Assembly (NCBI GenBank): GCA_003281725.1
Contig: QCBC01000001.1
Location: 62,001 to 126,000 of the forward strand
Length of the DNA stretch: 64,000 bases
Direction: 5' to 3'
Origin: Pelagibacteraceae bacterium AG-345-O09
Lineage (GTDB): Bacteria > Pseudomonadota > Alphaproteobacteria > Pelagibacterales > Pelagibacteraceae
Shown one piece after another: positions 63,479 to 64,000 of the stretch. Each line of letters begins with the position of its first letter. The first letter of the stretch is position 1. The position numbers and the translations under genes are program-made. Below the pieces are notes generated by a model. It saw nothing but the letters and a program-made list of their open reading frames with translations. It was not told the origin of the DNA and did not search any database.

Positions 63479-64000
63479 ATGACAAAAAATGCAATTACGT
63501 GGATAAGAGAGGATTTTAGAATTGAAAATAATCCTGCTCTCTCTTACGCAACTCAAAATCATGAGAATGTACTCGCCCTCTACATTTATAACAAAAATGA
63601 TTTTGATAACAAAAGAGAGGCTCAAAAATGGTGGCTTTCAAAATCTCTAGAAATATTTAAATCTGAATTATCAAAATATAAAGTCAATCTTCAGATATTA
63701 GCAGGAGATGAACTTGATATATTTTCAAAAATAAAAAAAAAAGACAATTTTTCAATCTATTGGAACAAAATTTACGAACCTGACGTAATTGCAAAAGGAA
63801 AAAAAATTAGAGATACTTTTCTTAAAAACGAAGTTGAATTTAAATATTTTAAAGGAAATATTTTAAATGAATTTCAAGAAGTTACTAAAAACGACGGGAC
63901 ACCTTTTAAAGTATTTACTCCTTTCTGGAGAAATGCAGAACAAAAATATTTAGGTCTGCCACCAAGTAAAAATTATATTGTTAAGAAAAAAAATAAAATG
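63479..64000 (+). CDS. phrB: Deoxyribodipyrimidine photolyase/cryptochrome (5' part)
   Basis: The first 174 residues, cut by the window end. TWIREDFRIENNPALSYA is the N-terminal photolyase signature and VFTPFWRNAE closes the antenna domain. It repairs UV-made pyrimidine dimers with light. The FAD domain is outside the window. ATG lies 6 bases after the preceding stop. Confidence 0.88.
   Translation, partial: MTKNAITWIREDFRIENNPALSYATQNHENVLALYIYNKNDFDNKREAQKWWLSKSLEIFKSELSKYKVNLQILAGDELDIFSKIKKKDNFSIYWNKIYEPDVIAKGKKIRDTFLKNEVEFKYFKGNILNEFQEVTKNDGTPFKVFTPFWRNAEQKYLGLPPSKNYIVKKKNKM

Noticed and set aside
1-64000. CRISPR arrays, insertion sequences, prophage, replication origin
   Set aside because: No regularly spaced repeats, transposase or integrase genes, or DnaA-box clusters were found on reading through.

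Overview
The window looks like a 64 kb piece of a Pelagibacterales (SAR11, Candidatus Pelagibacter type) chromosome. It is visibly A+T-rich and almost gap-free: the longest stretches without a gene are about 215 bases, near 5290-5503 and 53216-53431. The gene set fits SAR11: taurine transport, glycine-betaine/dimethylglycine demethylation with ETF, an AcuI homologue, alternative oxidase, a Fbp-type iron transporter, and many very small proteins. I saw no rRNA, tRNA, insertion sequence, integrase or CRISPR array. The organism call is inference from content and style, not from a marker gene.

Layout. 2-334 is the end of a bile-acid/Na+ symporter. 331-12525 is a sulfonate region: a dimethylglycine-dehydrogenase paralogue, alanine dehydrogenase and a taurine:pyruvate-type aminotransferase on the minus strand, and divergently tauA-tauB-tauC, an Ldh2-family dehydrogenase, a short phosphate acetyltransferase and a HisD-family protein that looks more like sulfopropanediol dehydrogenase than histidinol dehydrogenase. 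12522-14768 holds MsrB, alternative oxidase, a LysE exporter and a VOC protein. 14841-20341 has cysE-cysK and a tight run of small, mostly unnamed genes. 20334-25353 is mixed (HisN-like phosphatase, BBOX-like dioxygenase, cytochrome c'/b561 pair, persulfide-dioxygenase-like protein). 25350-33351 on the minus strand carries azlCD, an iron ABC operon behind a Fur-type palindrome, and folE-acuI-lysR.

33428-34270 is hisI and a DUF2237 gene. 34271-40049 is a respiratory demethylation operon in transcription order DMGDH, etfB, etfA, ETF-QO. 40106-44940 contains a flavodoxin-fold reductase, an enoyl-CoA hydratase / SBP56 (methanethiol-oxidase family) / ferredoxin / CoA-binding operon, and an APS-kinase-like plus nucleotidyltransferase pair. 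45047-47126 pairs a short MetF-like protein with a GcvT-fold methyltransferase. 47171-53215 has Yip1, several microproteins, purEK, cspA and an Asp/Glu racemase. 53432-55117 is formate-THF ligase. 56093-61132 is a complete Liv-type ABC operon. The end holds a GpsA-like dehydrogenase, a diaminopropionate ammonia-lyase-like enzyme and the start of a photolyase.

Together the genes suit a heterotroph living on methylated and sulfonated osmolytes. Methyl groups from dimethylglycine and other substrates would enter the tetrahydrofolate pool (DMGDH, GcvT-fold enzyme, MetF-like, Fhs), with electrons going through ETF to quinone. Sulfonate nitrogen would pass through alanine, and carbon would end as acetyl-CoA. 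The most notable structural features are eleven convergent gene pairs whose stop codons touch or overlap, an oversized TauC, Cys-rich microproteins inside operons, and stable hairpins just after two transporter binding-protein genes.
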